Below, in pieces: positions 41,998-50,358 of a stretch of DNA of 64,000 nucleotides. How positions within the stretch are numbered: position 1 is the stretch's first letter; each line of letters begins with the position of its first letter. A model generated the notes under the pieces. It saw nothing but the letters and a program-made list of their open reading frames with translations, was not told the DNA's origin and made no database searches. The stretch is from Vitreimonas flagellata (GTDB lineage Bacteria; Pseudomonadota; Alphaproteobacteria; Caulobacterales; Aquidulcibacteraceae), in contig NZ_SBJL01000002.1 in the NCBI RefSeq assembly GCF_004634425.1, forward strand, positions 310,001-374,000. The letters are read 5' to 3'. Position numbers and translations under genes: made by a program.

Positions 41998-42609
41998 ATG
42001 AAAATCGGATTGTGTGCGCTTGCGTTCGCTTGCGCGACGATGCTCGCAACGCCAGCGTTTGCGCAACCTGACCTCACCAGTGAAATGTATGGGCGCTCCG
42101 ATTATTTGGGCGGCAATACTTACACGATCGGCGATGAGATCCTGATTTCATTCAAGGTGATGAACCGGGCCACCGCGACGAGCGATGCGCCGGGCACACT
42201 CAGCGCCAACACCTCCGGCTGGATGGCGGACGTCATTCTTTCGCGCGACACGGTCGGCCCACGTGGCTTCGCAATATATTCGCCAGCGTGGCGTGAGGAC
42301 GTGCTGCTGCGCGGCGGCCGTATGAGCCGCACGAATGATTTGGCGCCCGGCGTTGAGCAAATGTTCAACGGACCGACTGTGATGCGCGGCGGCCCGCCCG
42401 CGCTTCCATACGATTATCTCGCCTTCCCGATGCCGACAGGCATGCGCGCCGGCGCTTACAATGTGTGCGTCGTCACCGATCCTGCGAACGTCGTCCGCGA
42501 GATCAATGAGCGCGACAACACCACCTGCATGGCGATCACGATCCGCCCGCGCCTAATCCGGCCGCCAATGCCACGGCCAACATTGCCGCCGCCCGGCGGC
42601 AACAAGTAA
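41998..42609 (+). CDS. hypothetical secreted protein, CARDB-like
   Basis: 203 aa with a signal peptide (MKIGLCALAFACATMLATPA then FAQ) and one Ig-like beta domain. The pattern IGDEILISFKVMNRATATSD and NVCVVTDPANVVREINERDN-TTCM recalls CARDB-type adhesion modules, in which a late Asp/Asn-rich turn follows VNEINE-like text. The C-terminus is Pro-rich. Probably exported and surface-linked; role unknown. Stands alone, with no obvious operon. Confidence 0.65.
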   Translation: MKIGLCALAFACATMLATPAFAQPDLTSEMYGRSDYLGGNTYTIGDEILISFKVMNRATATSDAPGTLSANTSGWMADVILSRDTVGPRGFAIYSPAWREDVLLRGGRMSRTNDLAPGVEQMFNGPTVMRGGPPALPYDYLAFPMPTGMRAGAYNVCVVTDPANVVREINERDNTTCMAITIRPRLIRPPMPRPTLPPPGGNK

Positions 42610-42673
42610 GCCCCACGGCGGGAGCCCGCCCAGCGGTGTGTAACTCACCGTCGCGTGCGGGCCGAGCGGCGCG

Positions 42674-43447
42674 TCAGATCGCCGTCATGCCGCCATCGAC
42701 GACAAGTTCCGAGCCAGTGATGAAAGCGGCGGCGTCGGAGGCGAGGAAAGCGACGGCGTTGGCGATGTCGATGTCGCGTCCCATCCGCCCGAGCGGATGG
42801 CGCGTCGCGAAATTATCGCGCGTCGTGTTGGCGCCTTGGCCGGTCGTCGCCTCGATCACTTTGGCGGCTTCGGCCATCATCGGCGTATCGATGATGCCGG
42901 GGTGCACAGAGTTCACACGTACCTTGGCGCCCGCGTATTCGAGCGCTGCGGATTTGGTCATCAAACGCACGGCGCCTTTGGAGGCGTTGTAGGCGATGAT
43001 GTTCGGCGCACCGACGATGCCAGCGACCGATGAGAGGTTCACCACCGCGCCGCCGCCATCCCATTGATGCGCGCGCTCGGCGATGGCGGGGATCGAATGC
43101 TTCAAACCGAGGAAGACGCCCTCAACATTGATCTGTTGCATCTTGCGGAAGCTCTCGAGTGACTCCATCGGCAGCGGCTTCATCCAGAAGACGCCGGCAT
43201 TGTTCACGAGGATGTCGAGCCCGCCGAACTTGTCCTTCGCGCACTGCACCGCCGCGATCCACTCGTCTTCGCTGGTCACGTCATGCTTCACGAACGCGCC
43301 GTCGATGGCGGCGGCAATCTCGGCGCCATCGCGAATGTCGCTCACCACAACCTTCGCGCCCTTCGCCGCCAACGCCTTCGCGGCGGCCGCGCCCAAGCCC
43401 CGCGCACCGCCCGTCACCAGCGCCACGCGCCCGCTCAATTCGCTCAT
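42674..43447 (-). CDS. SDR-family NAD(P)-dependent oxidoreductase
   Basis: 257-aa classical short-chain dehydrogenase. TGGARGLGAAAAKALA at 12-27 binds the cofactor; NNAGVFW at about 85; catalytic Ser, Tyr and Lys in NLSSVAG and YNASKGAVR. It is close to glucose/3-alpha-hydroxysteroid-type dehydrogenases in pattern, but substrate cannot be named. Typical length, ending in SELVVDGGMTAI. Divergent from the DHS-like gene (178 bp between starts). Confidence 0.88.
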   Translation of the reverse strand: MSELSGRVALVTGGARGLGAAAAKALAAKGAKVVVSDIRDGAEIAAAIDGAFVKHDVTSEDEWIAAVQCAKDKFGGLDILVNNAGVFWMKPLPMESLESFRKMQQINVEGVFLGLKHSIPAIAERAHQWDGGGAVVNLSSVAGIVGAPNIIAYNASKGAVRLMTKSAALEYAGAKVRVNSVHPGIIDTPMMAEAAKVIEATTGQGANTTRDNFATRHPLGRMGRDIDIANAVAFLASDAAAFITGSELVVDGGMTAI

Positions 43448-43625
43448 TGTTTTCCTCCCTTGTTGGCCCGTAGCCTAGCGCTTCGATGCGGGCTGGCAAA
43501 AGCTGCCCCTACGTCGCCAAAGTTCTTGCAATCCCGGCGAATTGCCCTATTTGCAGCCGCGATCGCGTGTCGGCGGAGCGTCCGCGCGGTTGTTGTTTCT
43601 GACGCCGCCCATAGGAGCACCTCCC

Positions 43626-44678
43626 GTGGCCGATAAAATCGACACCAACCGCAAAGCGGAACTTCTCTCCTCGCCGGTTGAGCACATCGACATCGCGTCG
43701 TTCGACGCGCGCCCGATCATCGACGCATGGGGCAAGATGAGCTTCACCAGCCGCGACGCCGCGCGCGCCGCGCAAATCTTGAACATGGCGCTCGAAGATC
43801 AGAATTGCTCGACCTGGCTGATCATGGCCGGCTCGACGGGTGCGGGCGGCTGCCTGCACGTGTGGCGCGACATGGTCGAGTACAACATGGCCGACGCCAT
43901 CGTCGCCACCGGCGCCTCGATCATCGACATGGATTTCCTCGAAGCGCTCGGCTTCAAGCATTACCAAGCCAAGGAAATCCCGGACGACAACACGCTGCGC
44001 TCGCTCTACATCGACCGTATCTACGACACCTATATCGACGAAGAAGAACTCCAGCACGTCGACGGCACGATCTACGAGATCTGCGAGATGCTCGAGCCGC
44101 GCCCGTACACGTCGCGCGAGTTCATCTATGAGCTCGGCAAGTGGCTGGCCGCCGGCAACGCCAAGAAGAAGGATTCGCTGATTCAGCGCGCCTACGAAAA
44201 GGGCGTGCCGATCTTCGTGCCGGCGTTCTCCGATTGCTCGGCCGGCTTCGGCATCGTGAAGCACCAAGTCGAGCGTCGCAAAGCTGGCAAGCCCTATCTC
44301 ACCATCGATAGCGGCGGCGACTTCCGCGAGCTGACCGAGATCAAACTCGCGGCCGGCACGACGGCGCTCTTCATGGTCGGCGGCGGCGTGCCGAAGAATT
44401 TCGCGCAAGACACCGTCGTCTGCGCCGAAATCCTCGGCCACCACGACGTCGAAGTGCACAAATACGCCGTGCAGATCACTGTCGCCGACGTGCGCGACGG
44501 CGCCTGCTCGTCCTCGACGCTGCAAGAAGCCGCAAGCTGGGGCAAAGTCAGCACCGTGCACGAGCAAATGGTGTTCGCCGAAGCGACGAGTGTGGCGCCG
44601 ATCATCGTCAGCGACGCGTATCATCGCGGCGGCTGGAAAAAGCGCGAAGCGCGCAATTGGGCGAAGCTGTTTAAGTAA
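43626..44678 (+). CDS. deoxyhypusine synthase-like protein (possible homospermidine synthase)
   Basis: 350 aa from the GTG at 43626, preceded by AGGAG; upstream text is not protein-like. NAD-dependent Rossmann enzyme with TGAGGCLHVWRDM, ASIIDMDFLEAL, FVPAFSDCSAGFG and the active-site Lys in EAASWGKVSTV (about K307), matching Lys 329 of human DHS in the SWGK motif. Bacteria lack eIF5A, and bacterial DHS relatives have been linked to homospermidine synthesis from putrescine. Supply of putrescine by the ornithine decarboxylase 4 kb upstream fits that. Confidence 0.85.
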   Translation: MADKIDTNRKAELLSSPVEHIDIASFDARPIIDAWGKMSFTSRDAARAAQILNMALEDQNCSTWLIMAGSTGAGGCLHVWRDMVEYNMADAIVATGASIIDMDFLEALGFKHYQAKEIPDDNTLRSLYIDRIYDTYIDEEELQHVDGTIYEICEMLEPRPYTSREFIYELGKWLAAGNAKKKDSLIQRAYEKGVPIFVPAFSDCSAGFGIVKHQVERRKAGKPYLTIDSGGDFRELTEIKLAAGTTALFMVGGGVPKNFAQDTVVCAEILGHHDVEVHKYAVQITVADVRDGACSSSTLQEAASWGKVSTVHEQMVFAEATSVAPIIVSDAYHRGGWKKREARNWAKLFK

Positions 44679-44703
44679 GCGAACTGCGAAACGCAGAAAT
44701 ACG

Positions 44704-44738
44704 AAGGCCGCGCTCGAAAGGGCGCGGCCTTTTCTTTT
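44704..44738 (+). terminator. intrinsic terminator after the DHS-like gene
   Basis: AAGGCCGCGC / GCGCGGCCTT stem (44704-44713 and 44722-44731) with an 8-base loop followed by TTTCTTTTG. Confidence 0.88.
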
Positions 44739-44785
44739 GCTTGACCGAAACAAGAAATGGGAGTTGCGTCTGCCTCACCTGAAAG

Positions 44786-45268
44786 TTGCAACAGACGACG
44801 CGCGGCGGGGAGCTACCCAAGCTAGAGATTCAAGCCAATATCGCTGCGCGCATCTACACGTCCGACATTTTGATTGCGCCGAGCCGCGTCGGCTCCGGTC
44901 GATCGGAATGGGTGACGTGGGAAGTGCAACTCGCGGCGATTGGCTACGCCATCCCGATCTTGTTCGTGGATCATGGCGAGGACCAACAACGTAGAACAGC
45001 ACTCATTTCTGAAGTCGCGTCGCTTGGCCTTCCACATGCCGTCTGCGGTCGCGTAGCACACGAGATCGTGCCCAAGGTGATTAAACTCGTCGGCGGACGA
45101 CCGGACTGGACAATGCGCGAGAATGAGGACGACCGGGTTATCCGATATCGCGGTCCACCAGCGGCAGCGCGCGACGACGTGCTCAAGAAATTTCCGTATC
45201 AAGCGCGACTGACGCCAGTCGAGCCCGAGCCGACAAAGCCGAAGAGTGGCATTTGGCCGTTCGGCTAA
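44786..45268 (+). pseudogene. N-terminally truncated TIR-like domain protein
   Basis: 160-residue ORF starting from a TTG with an in-frame stop 3 bp before it. The text LEIQANIAARIYTSDILIAP, SRVGSGRSEWVTWEVQLAAI and PILFVDHG resembles the second half of TIR-like (DUF1863/MTH538-type) domains. The expected opening strand (the ISHSW-type motif) is missing. The DHS-like gene terminator lies just 50 bp upstream, so the original start has probably been deleted. A short real protein from the TTG is possible. Tail is Pro/Lys-rich (EPEPTKPKSGIWPFG). No defence partner gene is visible. Confidence 0.45.
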
Positions 45269-45277
45269 CGCGTGTAC

Positions 45278-45832
45278 TTAAGCCGGCACGTAGGTCAACT
45301 TGATCACGTCCTCGCCGATCCTCTCATCCGTGACGAGGCGCAGGCGCGGGTATTCGCCGACGAAGAAGGGGCGGCCTTCGTCCTTCCCCACAACAACGGG
45401 GCGCAGGAAGAGATGATACTGATCGATTAGCGCAAGTTTCGTCAGGCTGGCCGCGAGGTGCGGGCCGCCGACCTCGATCTCGCCGTCGATCTCCGCTTTC
45501 AGCTTGCGTATCGCCGCTTCAAAATCATCGCCGATCAAGGTCGCATTCGGGCCGACGTCTTTGAGCGATTGCGACACAACCCATTTCGGCATCGCCCGCC
45601 ACGCTTCGGCGAAAGCGCGGAGATCGCCTTGCTCGCGGTTATCCTGATCCCAATCGTCGCCATCCCAATAGCGCATCAACTCGTACAAGCCGCGCCCATA
45701 GATGCTGCCAGCCGTGTTGCGGGTTTGCGCGATGAAATAGTTGAACAACACAGGATCCGGCATGAACCCCGGATGATCGTGATTGACGTAGCCATCGAGC
45801 GACACGTTCATCCCGAAAACCAGCTTGGCCAT
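45278..45832 (-). CDS. dihydrofolate reductase/RibD C-terminal family protein
   Basis: 184 aa from the ATG at 45832. MAKLVFGMNVSLDGYVNHDH, then SIYGRGLYELMRYWDG and EIEVGGPHLAASLTKLALID, with HLFLRPVVVGKDEGRPFF, is the pattern of RibD C-terminal-type reductases (YyaP/YwjB-like), NADPH-dependent proteins of unknown substrate. It is not a FolA-type enzyme. Downstream of a GST gene on the same strand, with a REP-like element between them. Confidence 0.82.
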   Translation of the reverse strand: MAKLVFGMNVSLDGYVNHDHPGFMPDPVLFNYFIAQTRNTAGSIYGRGLYELMRYWDGDDWDQDNREQGDLRAFAEAWRAMPKWVVSQSLKDVGPNATLIGDDFEAAIRKLKAEIDGEIEVGGPHLAASLTKLALIDQYHLFLRPVVVGKDEGRPFFVGEYPRLRLVTDERIGEDVIKLTYVPA

Positions 45833-45850
45833 GGTGCAAACTCCCAATCT

Positions 45851-45943
45851 GGACCGCCGGCGCCCTCGCCGGCATGGGCTGCTGCCGACAAGCGCCAGCG
45901 CTTGTTTGATCGGTCCGTATGCCGGCGAGGGCGGCGACGGTCC
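45851..45943. repeat. paired REP-like inverted repeat
   Basis: A left arm (45851-45875, GGACCGCCGGCGCCCTCGCC then GGCAT) and a right arm (45919-45943, ATGCCGGCGAGGGCGGCG then ACGGTCC) are inverted copies differing at a few bases, about 43 bp apart. The left arm and its GGGC flank match the hairpin at 22186-22214, so a small family of extragenic palindromes is likely. Confidence 0.65.
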
Positions 45944-45947
45944 ATGT

Positions 45948-46595
45948 TTACTGCGCTCTATTCTCCCACAACGCCAATTGCGCAGCAAAGGCGCGCTGAT
46001 ACGCCGGCCGTTTTTCGGCGCGCGCGATGTAGGCGGCGAGCACCGGGAATTCTTCGAGAAGCCCCGAGCCCTCGAGGCGCCGCAGCACGTGTACCATAAT
46101 GATGTCGGCGGCGCTGAAATCACCGTCCAGCCATTCGCCATCGCCCATGCGTGCGGAGAGTTGAGCGAGCCGATCGCGAATGCGTCCATCGACCATGGCG
46201 AAACGCTCGCCCTGCCAGCTCTTGCCGGCCTCTGCATATTCCACGACGTCACGATCCACGATCGGCGGCTCCACCGTGGAGAGCGCCGCAAACATCCACA
46301 TGATCGCGCGCGCTCGGGCGTCCGCATCCTTCGGCAGCAAACCCGGAAAGCGCTCGGCGATATGCAGCACGATGGCGCCAGATTCGAAGAGCGTGAGATC
46401 GCCCTCCTCGTAAGTCGGGATTTGCCCGAATGGATTGCGCGCCAGATGCGCCTCGGCCTTGAACTTCTCCCACGGAACCAGCCGCACCTCGTAGGCCTGC
46501 CCCACCTCCTCCAATGCCCAGCGCACGCGCATATCACGCGCGAGGCCGCGGCCTTCATCGAACGCGCGTCCGAACACGGTGATGGTGATCGTCAT
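45948..46595 (-). CDS. glutathione S-transferase family protein
   Basis: 215-aa GST. The thioredoxin-like N-terminal domain (about 1-85) has RVRWALEEVGQAYEVRLVPW, the cis-Pro motif QIPTYEEGD and ESGAIVLHIAERFPG, the classical GSH-binding SNAIL/TRAC-type region. The helical C-terminal domain carries WLDGDFSAADIIMVHVLRRL. Conjugates or peroxidises small electrophiles; substrate unknown. Paired with the RibD-like gene downstream. Confidence 0.9.
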   Translation of the reverse strand: MTITITVFGRAFDEGRGLARDMRVRWALEEVGQAYEVRLVPWEKFKAEAHLARNPFGQIPTYEEGDLTLFESGAIVLHIAERFPGLLPKDADARARAIMWMFAALSTVEPPIVDRDVVEYAEAGKSWQGERFAMVDGRIRDRLAQLSARMGDGEWLDGDFSAADIIMVHVLRRLEGSGLLEEFPVLAAYIARAEKRPAYQRAFAAQLALWENRAQ

Positions 46596-46659
46596 GAGCT
46601 TCCTTCCTGATCGATCCTAGGACGAACGCCCGGCGCTGACTCCTACACATCCGCGCAGC

Positions 46660-46688
46660 AAAAAGGCCGCCCTTGCGAGGCGGCCTTT
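46660..46688 (-). terminator. intrinsic terminator after the outer membrane protein gene
   Basis: Minus-strand stem AAAGGCCGCC / GGCGGCC-TTTTT region (46660-46671 and 46679-46688) with a 7-base loop, then TTTTTGC. Confidence 0.8.
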
Positions 46689-46711
46689 CGCGCAACTGAA
46701 TTGTATTGCGA

Positions 46712-47359
46712 CTAGTTCAGATCGTAGTTGAGCGTGAGGCGAACCACGTCCATTTGGGTTTCCACATCCATGCGATAGTCGAGCGGGTTGGTCTCGGTCT
46801 CGGAATCGAAATCGTAGATCACGTATTCCAAACCCGCCGACCATTTCGGCGCGAACGCGTATTGCACGCCGGCGCCATAGACGAGCGCGGTCTCGTTGCC
46901 GAAATCCTGCCAGCTATCTTCCGTGTCATCGATTTCGAGCCACGAATGCTCAAGGTCCGAATAGGCGACGCCGACGGTGACGTACGGCAGGAACGAACCC
47001 CACGCATAGCCGGCGTTGGCGCGCAGATCAGCGACGAAAGAGAGCGAGTTGTCGACATCGACGTCGCCATTCACAAACTCGGTTTCCGACGCATCAGCAA
47101 ACGAGAAGCCGCCCTGCGCGCCGACGACCCAATTGCCCCATTGCCAATTGTAGCCGAGATGCGCGCCGATCGCGGTCGCGTCGACGCTATCGGACGCTTG
47201 AATGCCGCCGCCCCAATCGTTGTCGAGGTCATTCCATTCGGTTTCGCGGTTTGCGGTGCCGATGCTGCCGCCAACATAAAGGCCCGACCAATCCTGGGCC
47301 TGCGCAGCGCCCGTCAACGCCGCCATAGCGCCGGCCGCAACCAACACAAACTTTTTCAT
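46712..47359 (-). CDS. outer membrane beta-barrel protein
   Basis: 215 aa from the ATG at 47359, preceded by GGAGG. Signal peptide MKKFVLVAAGAMAALTGAAQ then AQ; the mature start DWSGLYVGGSIGTANRETEW is the Omp25/OmpW-like porin-family opening. Eight beta strands follow with many Asp/Glu/Trp turns, and the last strand is VRLTLNYDLN. Single-domain barrels of this kind are abundant in alphaproteobacterial outer membranes, with structural or adhesion roles. Its own terminator shows it is monocistronic. Confidence 0.88.
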   Translation of the reverse strand: MKKFVLVAAGAMAALTGAAQAQDWSGLYVGGSIGTANRETEWNDLDNDWGGGIQASDSVDATAIGAHLGYNWQWGNWVVGAQGGFSFADASETEFVNGDVDVDNSLSFVADLRANAGYAWGSFLPYVTVGVAYSDLEHSWLEIDDTEDSWQDFGNETALVYGAGVQYAFAPKWSAGLEYVIYDFDSETETNPLDYRMDVETQMDVVRLTLNYDLN

Positions 47360-47542
47360 AACGCCTCCAAAACGAGATGTGCGATCACACTCAAGCGCGC
47401 TATGAATGTTCGGGTTAAGCATTGGCTACCACGCATCTGCGTTTGGGTCGCGCACGCGATTTCTTGCTCGTCGCTTTCGTATTCCGCGCGGGCGGGCGGG
47501 CGCGCGTGCAACGCTTTGCGGCGCACGAAAAGGGGGATGGAT

Positions 47543-48283
47543 ATGTCGAAACGGGCAATGGCGGCGGCATGGATGGCCCTGGCGCTCACGGCGTGCGCAA
47601 CCGCAGAAGCGCCGCCCCCTGCCGCGTCAGCGCCGCCTGTCACGCATGCGACGGCGCCCGCGCGCAATCCTGCGGTGCAAGTCGATGCGCTTGCGTTCAT
47701 TCCGCCCGCGCCGCAAGCGAACGGCGCGTTGGAATTGGCCGAGCGCGCGATCGTGCGTGGGCCATGGAGCGCGGAGCGACGCGCCCAGGCGCTCGCCGAC
47801 AACGCGATTGATCCGTTTGCGGCGTTTGATTCCGTTCTCGGCGAGAATTTCACTGCGGCGAACTTTCCTGCCACCGCTGCATTGCTGACGCGCGCAGGCC
47901 GCGCCGCCGGCTATGCAGGCGATCCCGTGAAATTCCGCGATCAGCGCCCGCGTCCGTTCGTGACCGACGGCAGCATAACGCTGTGCATCCCGGACGAGCC
48001 GGCGTTGCGCGCGAGCTTCTCTTACCCTTCGGGACATGCAGCACTCGGCTTCGCTTGGGCGCTTGTGCTCGCAGAACTCGTTCCCTCACGCGCCGACGCC
48101 ATCATCGAACGCGGTCGCGACTTCACCTGGAGCCGCGTCGTCTGCGGCGTGCATTATCCGAGCGACGTGGAGGCTGGCCGCACGGTGGCATCAGCCGCCG
48201 TCGCCCGCCTCCACGCCGACCCCGACTTTCAGCGCGAACTTGCTGCCGCGCGCGAGGAACTCGCGCGCGCGTATCCAAACTAA
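47543..48283 (+). CDS. class A-type PAP2 acid phosphatase lipoprotein
   Basis: 246 aa from the ATG at 47543 (an ATG two codons earlier is also possible), after AGGGGG. The signal ends in a lipobox-like LTAC, suggesting a membrane-anchored periplasmic enzyme, then a Pro/Ala linker. The vanadate-haloperoxidase/PAP2 triad is complete: KFRDQRPRPF (KX6RP), YPSGHAA (PSGH) and SRVVCGVHYPSDVEAGR (SRX5HX3D). It should release phosphate from broad monoester substrates. Divergent from the beta-barrel gene. Confidence 0.9.
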   Translation: MSKRAMAAAWMALALTACATAEAPPPAASAPPVTHATAPARNPAVQVDALAFIPPAPQANGALELAERAIVRGPWSAERRAQALADNAIDPFAAFDSVLGENFTAANFPATAALLTRAGRAAGYAGDPVKFRDQRPRPFVTDGSITLCIPDEPALRASFSYPSGHAALGFAWALVLAELVPSRADAIIERGRDFTWSRVVCGVHYPSDVEAGRTVASAAVARLHADPDFQRELAAAREELARAYPN

Positions 48284-48285
48284 GC

Positions 48286-48639
48286 TTATTGGTTCATCTC
48301 AACGAGCGGCCGCACTTCGATTGCGCCCGTCGATGCGCCGGGACATTTCTCCGCCCACGCTAGTGCGGCGTCGAGATTCTCGACGTCGATGAGGTAGAAC
48401 CCGCCCAGTTGTTCCTTGATATCGGCATAAGGCCCATCGACGACCTGACGCGCGCCGCCGCGCAGGCGAACAGTTGTCGCGGCGTGCGGCGGCATGAGCC
48501 CAGCGCCGCCGGTGAAGACACCCGCGGCCTGCAAAGCGCCGAAATAGGCGCCGTGACCGTCCCAATAGGTTTTGGCGCGCGCATCCTCGCGCGCAGCGAA
48601 ATCGTCGGCGCTCTCATAAACAATGATGGCGTACTTCAT
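48286..48639 (-). CDS. YCII/DGPF-domain protein, second copy
   Basis: 117 aa from the ATG at 48639, preceded by AAGGAG. Single dimeric alpha+beta barrel domain with VVDGPYADIKEQLGGFYLID, the DGPF signature (DGPY here), and ALAWAEKCPGASTGAIEVRP. YCII-related proteins of unknown function regularly neighbour ECF42-type sigma factors; this is the gene downstream of one. The two DGPF copies in the locus are only moderately alike. Confidence 0.9.
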   Translation of the reverse strand: MKYAIIVYESADDFAAREDARAKTYWDGHGAYFGALQAAGVFTGGAGLMPPHAATTVRLRGGARQVVDGPYADIKEQLGGFYLIDVENLDAALAWAEKCPGASTGAIEVRPLVEMNQ

Positions 48640-48709
48640 ATCTGTGCTCCTTTGCGGCGGAATGCCGTCGTGGGCACGACGTTCCATCCAATACGGCTTC
48701 GACCTTCGC

Positions 48710-49936
48710 TCAGATTTTTTCTCGTCGCTCAATGAGGAAGCGAACAACCGCGGCGTCATCCTCGCGCGCGATGGCTTCGGCATAAGCTGCCCGCGCTGCT
48801 TCCGCCCGGCCGAGGCGCGCGCAAAGATCAGCGCGCAGCGCCCAATAGGGCTGATAATCGTTGAGCACCGGATGCAGGCGCGCCACCTCTTCCGCCGCCG
48901 CAAGCCCACGCTCCGGCCCGTCGCGGCGCGCGATGGCTGCCGCTGCGTTCAGGCGCGCAACAGGCGATCCGGTAAGCTCCGAAAGCGCGCCATAGAGCAG
49001 CACGATCGCATCCCAATCCGCTTCGCCGCGCCAAGCGCGCGTTGCGTGCGCGGATTGAATCGCGGCTTCGAGCTGATAGCGGCCAGGGCGCTTGGCCAAA
49101 CTCGCGGCGCGCAAGGCGGCTTCCGCCTCAAGCATGGACTCGCGTGTCCAGAGCGAGACGTCCTGCTCGTCCAGCGGCACGAAGCGCCCGTCGCGATCAC
49201 GACGCGCGGGCCGGCGTGCTTCGAGATGCAGCATCAGCGAGAGCAAACCCAATGCCTCTGGCTCATCGCGCACTTGCGAGACGAGCACGCGCGCCAGCCA
49301 CACGGCCTCCTCCGCCAAACCGCGCCGCTCCGGGTCGGCGCCCAACGGATCACTCCAGCCCGACGTGTAGGCCGCATAGATCGCATCGAGCACCGCGCCG
49401 AGGCGCGCACGCCACGCGTCCGGTTCGGGCACTTCAAAGCCAATGCCCGCGTCGCGGATTTTCTTCTTCGCGCGCACGAGGCGTTGGCCCATCGCGCTGG
49501 GCTCAACGAGAAAGGCGCTGGCGGTCCGCTCGGCCGAAAAGCCAAGCACGACTTGCAGCATCAATGGCGTGCGCACGCTCTCTTCGATCGCCGGGTGCGC
49601 GCACGCAAACATGAGCCCCAAGCGCTTGTCCGGCGCGTCGCGCGCCGACATTTCCGCCTCGAGCTCTTCGATGCCCAGCATGATCTGTTGCTCGCCCTCA
49701 CTCGCGGTTTTGCGGCGGCGGGCGGCGTCGATCAGCTTGCGCTTGGCGGCGGCAAAGAGCCAGGCTTCGGGATTATCCGGCAAACCGCCGCGCGGCCACG
49801 CGGAGAGCGCGGCAGCAAACGCCTCCGCCAGCGCATCTTCGGCGGCGGCCACGTCACGCGTGCGCGCGGCGAGCAGGGCGAGCAAACGCCCGTAGCTCTC
49901 GCGCGCGACGCGTTCGGCGGCGGCCGCTGCGTTCAC
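48710..49936 (-). CDS. ECF42-type RNA polymerase sigma factor with C-terminal TPR-like region
   Basis: 408 aa. Region 2 lies at about 10-75 (AAEDALAEAFAAALSAWPRG, NPEAWLFAAAKRKLIDAARR), region 4 at about 110-165 (LMLQVVLGFSAERTASAFLV, MGQRLVRAKKKIRDAG). The last 230 residues are helical, TPR-like, and typical of group ECF42 (pattern LDEQDVSLWTRESMLEAEAA). No anti-sigma factor is needed in this group; the C-terminal part is thought to regulate activity. DGPF genes flank it on both sides. Confidence 0.9.
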   Translation of the reverse strand: MNAAAAAERVARESYGRLLALLAARTRDVAAAEDALAEAFAAALSAWPRGGLPDNPEAWLFAAAKRKLIDAARRRKTASEGEQQIMLGIEELEAEMSARDAPDKRLGLMFACAHPAIEESVRTPLMLQVVLGFSAERTASAFLVEPSAMGQRLVRAKKKIRDAGIGFEVPEPDAWRARLGAVLDAIYAAYTSGWSDPLGADPERRGLAEEAVWLARVLVSQVRDEPEALGLLSLMLHLEARRPARRDRDGRFVPLDEQDVSLWTRESMLEAEAALRAASLAKRPGRYQLEAAIQSAHATRAWRGEADWDAIVLLYGALSELTGSPVARLNAAAAIARRDGPERGLAAAEEVARLHPVLNDYQPYWALRADLCARLGRAEAARAAYAEAIAREDDAAVVRFLIERREKI

Positions 49937-49939
49937 AGA

Positions 49940-50287
49940 TCAGCGCATGACGACCGGGCGAACCTCGATGCGCCCATAACGCGCACCAGGGCACTTCGCG
50001 GCCCAATCCAAGGCTTCTTCGATCGTCTCGACATTGACCATGTAATAGCCGCCCAAGGTTTCCTTGGTCTCCGCGAAAGGTCCATCGACGACCTTCTGCT
50101 TGCCGTCGTTGACGCTGAGCGTTTTCGCCGTCGCCACCGGGTGCAGCTCATCGCCGCCGACGAGCACGCCAGCCTTCGCCAGCGCTTCGCTATACGCGAA
50201 ATAGGCGCCCATCTCGGCGGAGATTTGGTCCGGCGACAAACTCGCCCAGCGGGCTTCCTCGCCGTAGATCAAAAGCATGTAGTGCAT
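49940..50287 (-). CDS. YCII/DGPF-domain protein, first copy
   Basis: 115 aa, the first gene of the ECF42 unit; its stop is 3 bp from the sigma factor start. MHYMLLIYGEEARWASLSPD opens the fold, VVDGPFAETKETLGGYYMVN is the canonical DGPF signature and ALDWAAKCPGARYGRIEVRP closes it. The family has no proven reaction. Tight spacing implies translational coupling with the sigma factor. Confidence 0.92.
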   Translation of the reverse strand: MHYMLLIYGEEARWASLSPDQISAEMGAYFAYSEALAKAGVLVGGDELHPVATAKTLSVNDGKQKVVDGPFAETKETLGGYYMVNVETIEEALDWAAKCPGARYGRIEVRPVVMR

Positions 50288-50358
50288 GAACGCCTCCTCT
50301 AAGGTCGCGGGGCTCCACCCGCACCTCAGTGACGCGCGACGCTAGCGGCTTTCGACAC

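Noticed and set aside
43509-44753. 414-aa minus-strand ORF opposite the DHS-like gene
   Set aside because: Antisense shadow of the DHS-like gene, which has complete active-site motifs.
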